From positions 54,325 to 118,324 of the forward strand of contig NZ_FMBA01000001.1 of assembly GCF_900094935.1 (NCBI RefSeq): 64,000 bases of DNA. Reading direction: 5' to 3'. The notes below the pieces were generated by a model. That model saw only the letters and a program-made list of their open reading frames with translations. It was not told the origin of the DNA and did no database searches. Numbering within the stretch: the first letter of the stretch is position 1; each line of letters begins with the position of its first letter. The DNA is from Gilliamella intestini (GTDB lineage: Bacteria > Pseudomonadota > Gammaproteobacteria > Enterobacterales > Orbaceae). Below are positions 39,470-48,691 of this stretch, piece after piece. A program made the position numbers and the translations under genes.

Positions 39470-40120
39470 ATGTATTTATTAGAAATGACACCAAAATTTT
39501 TATTAGCTTTATTTATTTTACTTATTTATGTGAAATTATCAGGAAAAAGTCAAATTGCACCAATGTCACAGCTTGATCAGGTTGGTAGCATGGTCATTGG
39601 TGCGTTAGTTGGGGGGGCATTACTTAGCCCGACGGTATCACCTTGGCAAGCATCTGGGTTAGTTGCAATTTGGGCGGGGTTGCTTATTTTAATTCGATTT
39701 ATCAAATCTAAAAACTCTCGTTTACGTGACACAATTGATGGTAAACCAATTCAATTGGTTAAAAAAGGCCGTTTAATAACGGATAATTTTATTAAAGCAA
39801 ACTTACCAGTAAGGGATTTTGAAACGTTAGTTAATGTTCAAGGTATTGCTTCATTTGGTGAATTAAAAGAAGTATGGTATGAACTAAATGGTTCTTTAAC
39901 AGTTATTAAAAAAGGTGACAAAGATATCGCCTTGCTTATTATCGAAAATGGTGGCATTAGCCATGATAATCTTGAGCAACTTGAGAAAGATGAAGATTGG
40001 GTTAAACGAGAGATCAGCAAACAAGGTTATGAAAAAATAGAAGATATTTTTTGTGCTGAATGGTTTGATAATAAATTAATTATTTACCCTTATGATTCGG
40101 TTGCCGAAGGTAAAAAATAG
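39470..40120 (+). CDS. DUF421 (YetF-like) membrane protein
   Basis: 216 residues. Three N-terminal membrane helices (FLLALFILLIYVKLSG, then a glycine-rich helix with VIGALVGGALLSP) precede a cytoplasmic DUF421 domain (about 85-210) with DGKPIQLVKKGRLITDNF and GGISHDNLEQL. The function is unknown. The start at 39470 is chosen because GGAGG lies 5 bases upstream; the frame is open further upstream but without a ribosome site. Confidence 0.85.
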   Translation: MYLLEMTPKFLLALFILLIYVKLSGKSQIAPMSQLDQVGSMVIGALVGGALLSPTVSPWQASGLVAIWAGLLILIRFIKSKNSRLRDTIDGKPIQLVKKGRLITDNFIKANLPVRDFETLVNVQGIASFGELKEVWYELNGSLTVIKKGDKDIALLIIENGGISHDNLEQLEKDEDWVKREISKQGYEKIEDIFCAEWFDNKLIIYPYDSVAEGKK

Positions 40121-40198
40121 TTATTATTTTTTACCTTAAACGTAATACTCTTAAATTGGGTGGTTAGTGACCATCCAATTTTTAGATACAACCAGCTA

Positions 40199-40471
40199 TT
40201 ACCGAAGTTGGCTATCTTTACTACCGCGACGATTATATAAGCTAAATGCTTTGGCCATTTGCTTATCGATTTCTTGCTGACAACTTAAACAGTATTGTAC
40301 ACCCGGTAAGGCTTGTCTTCGTGCTTCGGCAATAAGATCGCCACATTCAACACAAAAATGTGCGCTTGCTATGCCGTGATGGAGTTGTCGTCTTGCATTT
40401 GTAATAGCATCGGCAATTGTATTATCGATTTGTTGATTAACAGCATCGTCAGACGCCCATCCACTTGCCAT
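40199..40471 (-). CDS. ybiI: DksA/TraR-type zinc-finger protein YbiI
   Basis: 90 residues, close to E. coli YbiI (88) at both ends: MASGWASDDAVNQQI at the start and YNRRGSKDSQLR at the end. The zinc finger is CVECG...CLSCQQE (about 40-65). The ATG at 40471 is 8 bases after AGAGGA, so it is preferred to an upstream TTG. The molecular role is unknown; it may bind the RNA polymerase secondary channel as DksA does. Confidence 0.93.
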   Translation of the reverse strand: MASGWASDDAVNQQIDNTIADAITNARRQLHHGIASAHFCVECGDLIAEARRQALPGVQYCLSCQQEIDKQMAKAFSLYNRRGSKDSQLR

Positions 40472-40645
40472 AACCAATTTCCTCTATAACGAAAATAATT
40501 GTTAAACAACATGGTGTTTTTTTATTTATTTTCAAGTAATATACTGCTAACAGCATAACATTCTAATGTGTACCATAAAGCCTGTGTTAAGCAACATACG
40601 GAGCGATTTTTAAACATTATAAAATCATCAACTCAGGAGGTTATT

Positions 40646-41179
40646 ATGCAGCAATATAAACAAGCAACATTTGCAGGTGGTTGTTTTTGGTGTATGGTAA
40701 AACCGTTTGATCAGTATGAGGGGGTGATTAATGTAGCATCGGGATATACGGGGGGGCATGTTGCCAATCCGACTTATCAGCAAGTTTGTGCAGGTAATAC
40801 GGGGCATACCGAAGCGATACAAATCACATTTGATCCTAAAATAATTAGTTATAAAAAGCTCCTTGATATCTTTTGGCATCAAATTGATCCAACTGATTCA
40901 GAAGGACAATTTGCTGATAGGGGGAAATCTTATCGCCCTGCGATTTTTTACCATAACCAATTTCAACACAAATTGGCATTGTCATCTAAACAAGCTTTAC
41001 AAGATAGCGGCCACTTTGATAAGCCAATTCAGGTAGCTATTGAGCCGGCCTCTACTTTTTATTTGGCTGAAGATTATCACCAAAATTATTACCTTAAACA
41101 GCCACAGCATTATCATCAATATTACCAATTATCAGGACGAGCCCACTTTTTATCTGAACATTGGTCAAAAAACAAATAG
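40646..41179 (+). CDS. msrA: Peptide methionine sulfoxide reductase MsrA
   Basis: Reduces methionine-S-sulfoxide in proteins. 177 residues from the ATG at 40646, which has AGGAGG 6 bases upstream; the open frame further upstream is not MsrA-like. The catalytic cysteine is in FAGGCFWC (about 13), with [19 protein letters not shown] and [12 protein letters not shown] conserved. No signal peptide. First gene of a three-gene operon with a b561 cytochrome and msrB. Confidence 0.96.
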   Translation: MQQYKQATFAGGCFWCMVKPFDQYEGVINVASGYTGGHVANPTYQQVCAGNTGHTEAIQITFDPKIISYKKLLDIFWHQIDPTDSEGQFADRGKSYRPAIFYHNQFQHKLALSSKQALQDSGHFDKPIQVAIEPASTFYLAEDYHQNYYLKQPQHYHQYYQLSGRAHFLSEHWSKNK

Positions 41180-41194
41180 AAGGATGACTCAATT

Positions 41195-41722
41195 ATGCAG
41201 AACTACCCACAATACAGTAGTAAACAAAAATGGATACATTGGTTAACATTAATATTGATTGTGTTTACATATCTATTGATTCTGTTCAAGTTAACTTTAT
41301 CAGCCTATTTAGGTGGCATGTTTAACATTTATTTATTCCATAAATCCTTTGGCGTGCTGATTTTTGTCATAACACTTTGGCGCTTTATCGTCATTAAACA
41401 AGACGGAGTGCCAGATGTGTTACCCAAAGCACAAAAACGACAACGTATTTTGTCAAAATCGGGGCAAGGCTTTATTTACCTTTTACTGATTATTGTGCCA
41501 CTTTCTGGTTATTTAATGAGTAGCCGTCCACTGAATTTTTTTGGTGTTATCTTGATTCCTGCTATTGATATGCCAAATAAAGCTTATCAGTTATTTCATC
41601 AAGCCCATCAAGTCAGTGCCTATTTATTGATAGCTTTACTTATTGTACATATAGCTAGTGCTTTATTTCATTATTTTTGGATTAAAGATAAAGTATTACA
41701 GTCAATGTTAAAATGTGATTGA
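41195..41722 (+). CDS. Cytochrome b561-family membrane protein
   Basis: 175 residues, four membrane helices with haem-ligand histidines in KWIHWL (H15), FHKSFGVL (H49), HQAHQVSAYLLI and LLIVHIAS. It is of the prokaryotic cytochrome b561 (CybB) type that takes electrons from quinol. It lies 15 bases after msrA and 45 before msrB, so it probably belongs to their operon. Whether it has any role in methionine sulfoxide reduction is unknown. Confidence 0.88.
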   Translation: MQNYPQYSSKQKWIHWLTLILIVFTYLLILFKLTLSAYLGGMFNIYLFHKSFGVLIFVITLWRFIVIKQDGVPDVLPKAQKRQRILSKSGQGFIYLLLIIVPLSGYLMSSRPLNFFGVILIPAIDMPNKAYQLFHQAHQVSAYLLIALLIVHIASALFHYFWIKDKVLQSMLKCD

Positions 41723-41767
41723 TCAGCATAAATAAAACAAACAACATGAAATAACAAAAGGTGACTT

Positions 41768-42211
41768 ATGGATAATACAATGAAAGAAAAAGCACTATCA
41801 GTATTAACACCTATGCAATATCATATTACGCAACGAAATGGTACAGAACCACCCTTTGATAACCAATTTTATGCTAATGAGCGAGAGGGGCTCTATGTTG
41901 ATATCGTATCGGGCGAGCCATTATTTACCTCGTTAGATAAATTTGATTCAGGGTGTGGTTGGCCAAGTTTTTCAAAACCGATAGAAAAGAGCAACATCGT
42001 TGAAAAAAAAGATACTAGCTTTGGTATGCGCCGTACTGAGGTGCGATCGGCTAGTGCTGATTCACATCTTGGTCATGTGTTTAATGATGGTCCTAAAGAG
42101 CTTGGCGGATTACGCTATTGCATCAATTCGGCCGCGTTACGGTTTATTCCTAAAGATGAACTTGAAGATGCTGGGTATGGACAGTATTTAAAGTTATTTG
42201 ATAAATCATAA
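41768..42211 (+). CDS. msrB: Peptide methionine-R-sulfoxide reductase MsrB, zinc-less type
   Basis: 147 residues. The catalytic cysteine is in [12 protein letters not shown] (about 120), with [10 protein letters not shown] and [11 protein letters not shown] conserved. The two CxxC pairs that hold zinc in E. coli MsrB are missing: the first reads [11 protein letters not shown] and the second VRSASADSH. This is the zinc-free form known from many bacteria. The cysteine in DSGCGWPSF could be the resolving residue. AAAAGG precedes the start. Confidence 0.96.
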   Translation: MDNTMKEKALSVLTPMQYHITQRNGTEPPFDNQFYANEREGLYVDIVSGEPLFTSLDKFDSGCGWPSFSKPIEKSNIVEKKDTSFGMRRTEVRSASADSHLGHVFNDGPKELGGLRYCINSAALRFIPKDELEDAGYGQYLKLFDKS

Positions 42212-42242
42212 ATAAAATCGAACCATCTAATTCACAAGTAAA

Positions 42243-42274
42243 AATCCTATCATCTTAAAAAAGATGATAGGATT
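42243..42274. terminator. Hairpin between convergent msrB and lptG
   Basis: AATCCTATCATCTT and AAGATGATAGGATT form a perfect 14-bp stem with an AAAA loop. The minus strand continues with TTTAC, the plus strand with no T run. It may terminate the lptFG transcript and stabilise the 3' end of msrB. Confidence 0.55.
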
Positions 42275-42307
42275 GATAAAAGTACAGCTAGATTAACTTT
42301 TTTTAAA

Positions 42308-43372
42308 TTAATTTTTTCGCTTAAATAGAATATAGCTAATTAATAAAAACACAAAACTGGTGATAAGCGATCCAATTAATGGGTAAATGCCCATTACAAT
42401 ACTAATTTGGGCAAACAAATTATCGGCAATATAAAACAAGAAACCAAAACTAATGCCAATAACTACACGAATCCCCATCGACACACTGCGCAGTGGACCA
42501 AAAATAAACGATAGGGCTAATAGCATCATTACCGCCACTGAAACAGGCTTAATAAGCTTTTTCCAAAACAGTAAATCGTAATACTTGGTATCTTGCCCTG
42601 AACTTTTTAGATATTGTGAATATTGATAAAGCCCTGAGGCTGACAACGAATCAGGATCAAACGCGACGATGCTGAGTTTATCGGGAGTAATATTGGTTTG
42701 CCAAGGGATAGAGACCATATTGATACCTACCACTTTATTGGGGTTTGTTAAATCATTTTTTTCGATTTGTGACAAAGTCCAAGCGTTATTTTCATAAACA
42801 CCATAAGCGGAGTGAGTAATGGACTGTAATTTATTTTGATCGACCGAATAGATATACACATCTGAAATTGAATTATCGTTATTTACATGGCCAATAAAGA
42901 TATAATCATTCCCATCTTTTGCCCAAAGACTGCCTTGCTCAACCATAAGCGAATTACCGTACAGTTTTTCAGAACGCATGTTGCGCGCAGTTTGTTCACT
43001 TACAGGGGCAACCCATTCACCAATTGCCATAGTAATCAAGACTAAAGGTATTGCGGTTTTCATTACAGCAAAGGCAATTTTAAAACGGCTAAAGCCTGAG
43101 GTTTCCATCACGGTTAGCTCACTGTGTGACGCGAGTATTCCCAAGCCAATCAAAGCCCCCAATAATGCTGCCATCGGGAAGAACACTTCTAAATCTTTTG
43201 GCACCATCAACAGTGTATAAACACCGACAGAAAACGCATCATAATCCACTTTGATTTTTCGAAGTTGATCAATAAAACGGATAATTCCCGATAAACTGAT
43301 CAGTAAAAAAAGACTAATACCTATGGTGCTTAAAATAGTTTTACCTATATAACGGTCTAAAATCGAAAACAT
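42308..43372 (-). CDS. lptG: LPS export permease LptG
   Basis: Inner-membrane component of the LptBFGC ABC transporter that extracts LPS. 354 residues (E. coli 360), six membrane helices with a large periplasmic beta-jellyroll between helices 3 and 4. The start at 43372 (MFSILDRYIGKTIL) has AAGGAGA 6 bases upstream. Frame remains open further upstream, overlapping lptF. It begins 10 bases after the lptF stop. Confidence 0.96.
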   Translation of the reverse strand: MFSILDRYIGKTILSTIGISLFLLISLSGIIRFIDQLRKIKVDYDAFSVGVYTLLMVPKDLEVFFPMAALLGALIGLGILASHSELTVMETSGFSRFKIAFAVMKTAIPLVLITMAIGEWVAPVSEQTARNMRSEKLYGNSLMVEQGSLWAKDGNDYIFIGHVNNDNSISDVYIYSVDQNKLQSITHSAYGVYENNAWTLSQIEKNDLTNPNKVVGINMVSIPWQTNITPDKLSIVAFDPDSLSASGLYQYSQYLKSSGQDTKYYDLLFWKKLIKPVSVAVMMLLALSFIFGPLRSVSMGIRVVIGISFGFLFYIADNLFAQISIVMGIYPLIGSLITSFVFLLISYILFKRKN

Positions 43373-43382
43373 GCATATCTCC

Positions 43383-44486
43383 TTAAGATGCCGCATATTT
43401 CAAGCGAAGTTTGCGCATAAATAGGCTATCCCAATAATTTAGTATTAAAGCTAATAAAAAATACCCAACATTCAAAGCGTAAAACCAAAAATCAGGATCT
43501 AACCGACCTTTACCCGAATTGGCCTTAATCGAACTGGCTGATAAAAAGTAAACCAAATAAAGCAACAATGCAGGAAAAACTTGAGCAAGACGCCCTTGAC
43601 GAGGATTAGATACACTCAATGGAATAACCAAAAATGCCATTAACGGCACGGAAATAATTAGCGTTAATCGCCAATAAAATTCGGCATTGGCTTTAGGCGT
43701 ATCCATATCAGCAAGTGCCTGTAATCCTAACTGCTGAACATCGATTTTATCGGTATCTTCATTCATATCTAGTGCTTTAGGTTTGATAATACCTAAATAA
43801 TTATGAAAGTTAGAAATTCGAAAATCCTTAAGTTGCGCAGTGCCTTCATAGCGGTTGGCATCTTCAAGAGTAATGATTTGATTACCCTCATTGTCGTGAC
43901 CGGTTTTGCCTTTATTGGCAATAATAATCGAAGGTCGCTGATTGGTTTTTGGGTTGATTTGCGCGATAAAAACATTCTCTAAATTATTATCATTTACATT
44001 ACCAATATAAATCATTGAATTGCCATCGGGCGTTTGTTGAAATTGCCCCGCTAACAGTCCCGCTAAACTTGGATTGATTTTTGCATTGGCAAGCAATTGA
44101 TCTTGCTTAATACTAGACCAAGGCCCAAACCACAATGAATTTAACGTCGTTAATAGGCAAGTTAAAATACAAAGAAACAGCACCACCTGATAAGTTAAAC
44201 TCTTTTTAACACCACAAGCATGCATTGCCACCATTTCACTGTCAGCATAAAGTCGCCCAAAAGTCACCAGTACGCCAAGAAATAGGCTTAACGGTAAAAT
44301 CAGATCCGCCATGTTCGACACGCCCAACACCAACAATGGCATAATCAAATCACGAGGGATAGAGCCATCAATTGCATTTGATAAAATTCTAATTAATTTT
44401 TGAGAAAAGAAAATCAGCAACAAAATAAATAATATTGCTCCTTGGGTTTTCAATGTCTCTTTAACTAAATATCGACGAATTATCAC
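43383..44486 (-). CDS. lptF: LPS export permease LptF
   Basis: 367 residues (E. coli 366) with the LptF/YjgP topology: six membrane helices and a periplasmic domain. It begins MIIRRYLVKETLKTQGAILF, the typical LptF start. Partner of LptG in the same operon and divergent from pepA, as in E. coli. Confidence 0.96.
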   Translation of the reverse strand: MIIRRYLVKETLKTQGAILFILLLIFFSQKLIRILSNAIDGSIPRDLIMPLLVLGVSNMADLILPLSLFLGVLVTFGRLYADSEMVAMHACGVKKSLTYQVVLFLCILTCLLTTLNSLWFGPWSSIKQDQLLANAKINPSLAGLLAGQFQQTPDGNSMIYIGNVNDNNLENVFIAQINPKTNQRPSIIIANKGKTGHDNEGNQIITLEDANRYEGTAQLKDFRISNFHNYLGIIKPKALDMNEDTDKIDVQQLGLQALADMDTPKANAEFYWRLTLIISVPLMAFLVIPLSVSNPRQGRLAQVFPALLLYLVYFLSASSIKANSGKGRLDPDFWFYALNVGYFLLALILNYWDSLFMRKLRLKYAAS

Positions 44487-44622
44487 ATTTTACCTATACA
44501 TGTTGGTACAAAATCTGATTATTATAATCTGATTTGCTAAGTTTTAGTTATCTTTTTGTTGCTATCCCATAATGAACCGATAGAATATTCATTATTCCCA
44601 TCAACGCATAAATGGAAACATC

Positions 44623-46104
44623 ATGGAATTTCAAATAAAAAACAGCACTATTATAACCAAACAAAAAACAGAGTGTTTAGTTATTTCAATTGATTCAGGA
44701 AAAAGCCAGTCAGATATTGTTAAAGATATCGACAACTTAACCAACGGTTTAGTTAGTCAGCTTATCAAATCAGGCGATATTAGCCATGAATTGGGTAAAA
44801 CGACGTTATTGTATCAAACTAATAGCGATCTAAAACAAAAACTCCTATTTGTTGGCTGTGGAAAAGCCAACGACTTTGGGGTAGCGCAAGCCAAAAAAGT
44901 GATTCAAGCCGTTATCAAAGAACTACTTGCCAAAAAAGTTAAAAGTATTGCTTGGGACTTGCTAGCTGTTAATCAAAGCAATAGTCTACAAATTGCCAAA
45001 CAGTTACCACAAATCGTGAGTGACATAACATATCGGTTTGACGAATTTAAAACCACCAAAACCCCAGCACCAAGCTTAGCAAAAGTGACATTATTAACGG
45101 GCAATAAAAGCAATATTGATGAATTAACTAGCAACTTGTTACAAGGTGAAATTATTGCTAATGCCATTACCGCAACCAAGACTATTGCCAACATGCCATC
45201 GAACGTTTGTAATGCAAAATATTTAGCCGAACAAGGCAAACAGCTAGGAAAACTACACACATCGCTCAAAGTCACCTGCCTTGGCGAAAGCGAACTGGCA
45301 AAATTAAACATGAATGCCTATTTAGCCGTTGGGCGTGGATCGCAAAACGAATCGATCATGACCATTATTGAATACCAAGGAGCCAAAGATAAAAAAGCCC
45401 AACCTTATGTCTTAGTTGGTAAAGGGCTAACGTTTGATTCAGGCGGTATATCTATCAAACTTGCTGCTGGCATGGATGAAATGAAATACGACATGTGTGG
45501 TGCAGCAACGGTTTATGGTGTTATGCAAGCCGTTGCTGAACTTAAATTACCGATCAATGTTGTAGGTGTTATGGCAGGTTGTGAAAACATGCCTGACGGT
45601 AATAGCTACCGTCCTGGTGATATATTAACTACCATGTCAGGCACTACGGTTGAAGTGATTAACACCGATGCCGAAGGGCGGCTTGTATTGTGTGACGCTT
45701 TAACCTATGTTGAGCGTTATAATCCCAAAACCGTTATCGACATAGCTACCTTAACAGGCGCTTGTATTGTGGCGCTTGGTCATCACTATACAGGAGTCAT
45801 GGGTAACAACGATAAGTTAGTCGCACAATTAGTTAGCGCATCACAAAAAGCGGAAGACAAAGCATGGGCACTGCCGATCGACGATCAATTCCAAGAACAG
45901 ATCAAATCGACATGCGCAGATATTGTTAACGCTGGTGGGCGTGATGGTGGCACAATTACCGCTGCGTGCTTCCTGTCTCGTTTTACTGAAAAATATCAAT
46001 GGGCGCATTTAGATATTGCGGGCACTGCATGGAAATCGGGCGCACAAAAAGGTGCAACAGGGCGTCCTGTTGCTATGTTGATTCAATACTTACTTGATCA
46101 ATAA
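44623..46104 (+). CDS. pepA: Leucyl aminopeptidase PepA
   Basis: M17 metallo-aminopeptidase with two metal ions, also a DNA-binding cofactor in E. coli. 493 residues (E. coli 503). The catalytic domain carries LVGKGLTFDSGGISIK (about 264) and the signature NTDAEGRLVLCDAL (about 346). An N-terminal macro-like domain occupies 1-170. It is divergent from lptFG and followed by holC. Confidence 0.98.
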   Translation: MEFQIKNSTIITKQKTECLVISIDSGKSQSDIVKDIDNLTNGLVSQLIKSGDISHELGKTTLLYQTNSDLKQKLLFVGCGKANDFGVAQAKKVIQAVIKELLAKKVKSIAWDLLAVNQSNSLQIAKQLPQIVSDITYRFDEFKTTKTPAPSLAKVTLLTGNKSNIDELTSNLLQGEIIANAITATKTIANMPSNVCNAKYLAEQGKQLGKLHTSLKVTCLGESELAKLNMNAYLAVGRGSQNESIMTIIEYQGAKDKKAQPYVLVGKGLTFDSGGISIKLAAGMDEMKYDMCGAATVYGVMQAVAELKLPINVVGVMAGCENMPDGNSYRPGDILTTMSGTTVEVINTDAEGRLVLCDALTYVERYNPKTVIDIATLTGACIVALGHHYTGVMGNNDKLVAQLVSASQKAEDKAWALPIDDQFQEQIKSTCADIVNAGGRDGGTITAACFLSRFTEKYQWAHLDIAGTAWKSGAQKGATGRPVAMLIQYLLDQ

Positions 46105-46119
46105 ATCGAGCCAGCATTT

Positions 46120-46575
46120 ATGAAAAAAGTGATTTTCTATCTACTTGAAAACCAAACAGAAGCCAACGAATCAGGCATGCTATATTATGAAAAACTCGCA
46201 TGCCAAAAAATCGCCGAAGCATGGCAAGCTAATTTGTGTGTACAAGTTGCTTGTCAAGATCAAGCACAAGCTGAGCGAATCGACGAATATCTATGGCAAC
46301 TGAGTACCGACAGCTTTGTGCCACATAACTTAGCTGGTGAAGGTATGAAAGGCGGATCACCTGTTGAAATCAGCTGGCCACAAAAACGCAGTAGTGGTAG
46401 TAGGCCGCTACTAATTAATTTACAAGAGCAATTTCCTGAATTTGCTAATGTCTATCGTGATATTATTGATTTTGTACCTGTTGGCGAGGATTTAAAAGCA
46501 TTAGCAAGGGTAAGGTATAAGTATTATAAAGAGGCAGGATTTAATCTTAAAACTATACCAGTTACTTGTGACTAG
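46120..46575 (+). CDS. holC: DNA polymerase III chi subunit HolC
   Basis: Links the clamp loader to SSB. 151 residues (E. coli 147). KKVIFYLLENQ at the N-terminus and LWQLSTDSFVPHNLAGEG are characteristic. It follows pepA after 15 bases. In E. coli valS comes next, but here valS is absent and ydgH is on the other strand. Confidence 0.93.
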   Translation: MKKVIFYLLENQTEANESGMLYYEKLACQKIAEAWQANLCVQVACQDQAQAERIDEYLWQLSTDSFVPHNLAGEGMKGGSPVEISWPQKRSSGSRPLLINLQEQFPEFANVYRDIIDFVPVGEDLKALARVRYKYYKEAGFNLKTIPVTCD

Positions 46576-46779
46576 GGTGGCAATGTGCCTTTTTTCAAAA
46601 AATACCCGTTTATTATCAAAAACTACTATAAAAATATTGATTTTATGTGTGTTTTTTTAACAGTTAATGTCTTTTATGCTCATCAAAGCTTTTATAAGTT
46701 ATAACTTTATTGATGCAAATTTTTATTTTGATGATTTGAGATAATAAGTAGTTGGTGCTTTTATTTAAGGAAAGGCTAG

Positions 46780-46825
46780 TATAAAAAGAACTTTCCACGT
46801 GCATAGTCTATGTAACACGTGGAAA
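46780..46825 (-). terminator. Terminator of ydgH
   Basis: TTTCCACGTG and CACGTGGAAA form a perfect 10-bp stem with a 14-base loop. On the minus strand GTTCTTTTTAT follows. It lies 18 bases beyond the ydgH stop. The remaining bases from the holC end (46576) hold no recognised gene. Confidence 0.7.
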
Positions 46826-46843
46826 ATCATGGGTAACGCGTTA

Positions 46844-47644
46844 TTATTTATATAAATTGACAAAAACAGTTTGCGCTGTGCTTGCAGGGTTGTTTGATAC
46901 TTCTTTTACATAATAAAAATGTGCACCATTAGCAACAGCATGTTTTTGTGCAGCTTCGCTGATTTCAGAAGTATCATTAAAGACACCATGGAAGCTAATA
47001 GTCTTGTATGGTGTCATACGTTTAAATGCTTCACTACTGATTTCATAGGCATCTTGGCCTTGTATTGCGGTTGTGACGATGTAATCTCTTACCGGGGCAT
47101 CTTGTTTATATAATAAAACATCGACATCTTGAGCTTGGTCTTGACTACCAACTGATGAAATAGAATCGATATAAAACGCGTAGGCATTTTTTTCAGCGGC
47201 TAATTTACTTGCTGCTTCAGTAATTTCAGAAGTATTGTTGTAATTGCCTTTAAATTTAACAACTTCAAATGGTAAATAGTAAAGGGCTTTTGAGCGGTTA
47301 TAGGAAACAATACCATTATAAGTGGTTGGATTTTGCTCGACAGCTATTTGTGCATTAGATTTATAAATATTGGCATAAACAATAGCACGATCTGAAGAAG
47401 TCCCATTGGCAGGGGTTTCCATTGCTGTAATATAATAATATTGGGCACCTGCTTCATCTGCGGCACGTGAAATATCATCAGCAGCATTATCCGCTTGTAA
47501 ATAGCTGCCAGTTACTGAGATTTCTTTCAATGGTATTAAGTGGCGGCTTTCTTTAGAAGTTAATGGTTGAGCTGCATAAACATTAGCAATAGGTAAAGAG
47601 AATAACACAGCTAAAGCTATAGAAGATTTAGTAAAACGTTTCAT
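46844..47644 (-). CDS. ydgH: YdgH-type periplasmic protein with three DUF1471 repeats
   Basis: 266 residues. A signal peptide ends at VYAA (about 25). Three repeats of the BhsA/McbA/DUF1471 type follow: about 35-95 (ISVTGSYLQADNAADDIS), 120-190 (VVKFKGNYNNTSEITEAA) and 205-265 (TISFHGVFNDTSEISEAA). The three-repeat arrangement is that of E. coli YdgH (314). The start at 47644 has GAAGGA upstream. Function is poorly known; relatives affect stress and biofilm. Confidence 0.85.
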   Translation of the reverse strand: MKRFTKSSIALAVLFSLPIANVYAAQPLTSKESRHLIPLKEISVTGSYLQADNAADDISRAADEAGAQYYYITAMETPANGTSSDRAIVYANIYKSNAQIAVEQNPTTYNGIVSYNRSKALYYLPFEVVKFKGNYNNTSEITEAASKLAAEKNAYAFYIDSISSVGSQDQAQDVDVLLYKQDAPVRDYIVTTAIQGQDAYEISSEAFKRMTPYKTISFHGVFNDTSEISEAAQKHAVANGAHFYYVKEVSNNPASTAQTVFVNLYK

Positions 47645-47961
47645 GATTGAGTCCTTCACTTTTGAATTATTAAAATAGAAAATCATTGTTTAACGCCTAT
47701 TTAATTTGCAGATTTAATGGTATTGCTTCGAGATTATTCTAACTTGTGGAGCTCCAGAATGTCTTGTCCTTGTCTACTTGTTAAAAGCGTTAAGACATAT
47801 AGTTGTTTTGGCAGGAATGAATAGTAAAACAACTAGCTACCTTTATAAGACGTTCAGTAATAATCCTCAAGTTCTTTTAATGAAACAGTAGAACACCTAG
47901 CATTAATTGCTTAAAATGGTGTTAATTCGATGTGCGTTTTTAATTATTTTGTTGATAATGA
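47645..47961. other. Intergenic between nudL and ydgH
   Basis: 317 bases upstream of ydgH and downstream of the nudix gene (both minus strand). It should carry the ydgH promoter. No RNA gene, repeat or clear terminator is seen. Confidence 0.5.
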
Positions 47962-48573
47962 TTATTCACCAATTGTATCAATAAAAAATTTAAGCAATTG
48001 TGCTGTTAATCCCCAAATAACCCAATTTTGATACTGATAATAATAGACCGCATGTTCAGACCTTTTTTGCCAATTGGTTGAACGATTAGTAATAACATCA
48101 AATGGAAAATTATCGGCAGGTTTATGTCCTAAAAACATCGTTGCACATTGTGGTTGATTGTCAATAAACCACTTAATAGGAACTGTAAAAATCTGCTCAA
48201 CTTCGTCATGGTTTAGTTGCAAATCATCTAATGAATTTATTGTGCCTACAAATGGATAAATCATCATACCTAACGTAGCAATAAATTTGGGTAATTGTCC
48301 TAAAATTGTGATTTGATTAAGGGCAATGCCTAATTCTTCAGCGGTTTCACGTTTAGCTGTGTGTTCGGGATTAATATCCGTTAATTCAACACGACCACCA
48401 GGAAAGCAGATATCCCCCGGTTGCCATTTTAGCTTTTTTGATCTGACTTGAAACAATAGCTCGAGTTGATCATCAACATGAACGATCGGCAATAGCACAG
48501 CAGCTTTATTATCAACACATTTTATAATCTGTTTTTTTTGAATCTGTTTTGTTATCTTTTCGATTGTGATCAT
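47962..48573 (-). CDS. nudL: Nudix hydrolase, CoA pyrophosphatase type (NudL)
   Basis: 203 residues. The Nudix box is GGRVELTDINPEHTAKRETA followed by EELGI (about 58-82). KWQPGDICFPGG just before it and the overall length match the YeaB/NudL group that cleaves CoA and related nucleotides. It is divergent from cyaA. Confidence 0.85.
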   Translation of the reverse strand: MITIEKITKQIQKKQIIKCVDNKAAVLLPIVHVDDQLELLFQVRSKKLKWQPGDICFPGGRVELTDINPEHTAKRETAEELGIALNQITILGQLPKFIATLGMMIYPFVGTINSLDDLQLNHDEVEQIFTVPIKWFIDNQPQCATMFLGHKPADNFPFDVITNRSTNWQKRSEHAVYYYQYQNWVIWGLTAQLLKFFIDTIGE

Positions 48574-48691
48574 AATAATTAATTTTATTCAGCATTTAAT
48601 TTAAATTGTTGTTCTATTTACCTTACACGAATAACATGCTAGATTTAACAAAAGCGTTAGTCTAATACGCTCGTTTTACCTAATTAAAGCT

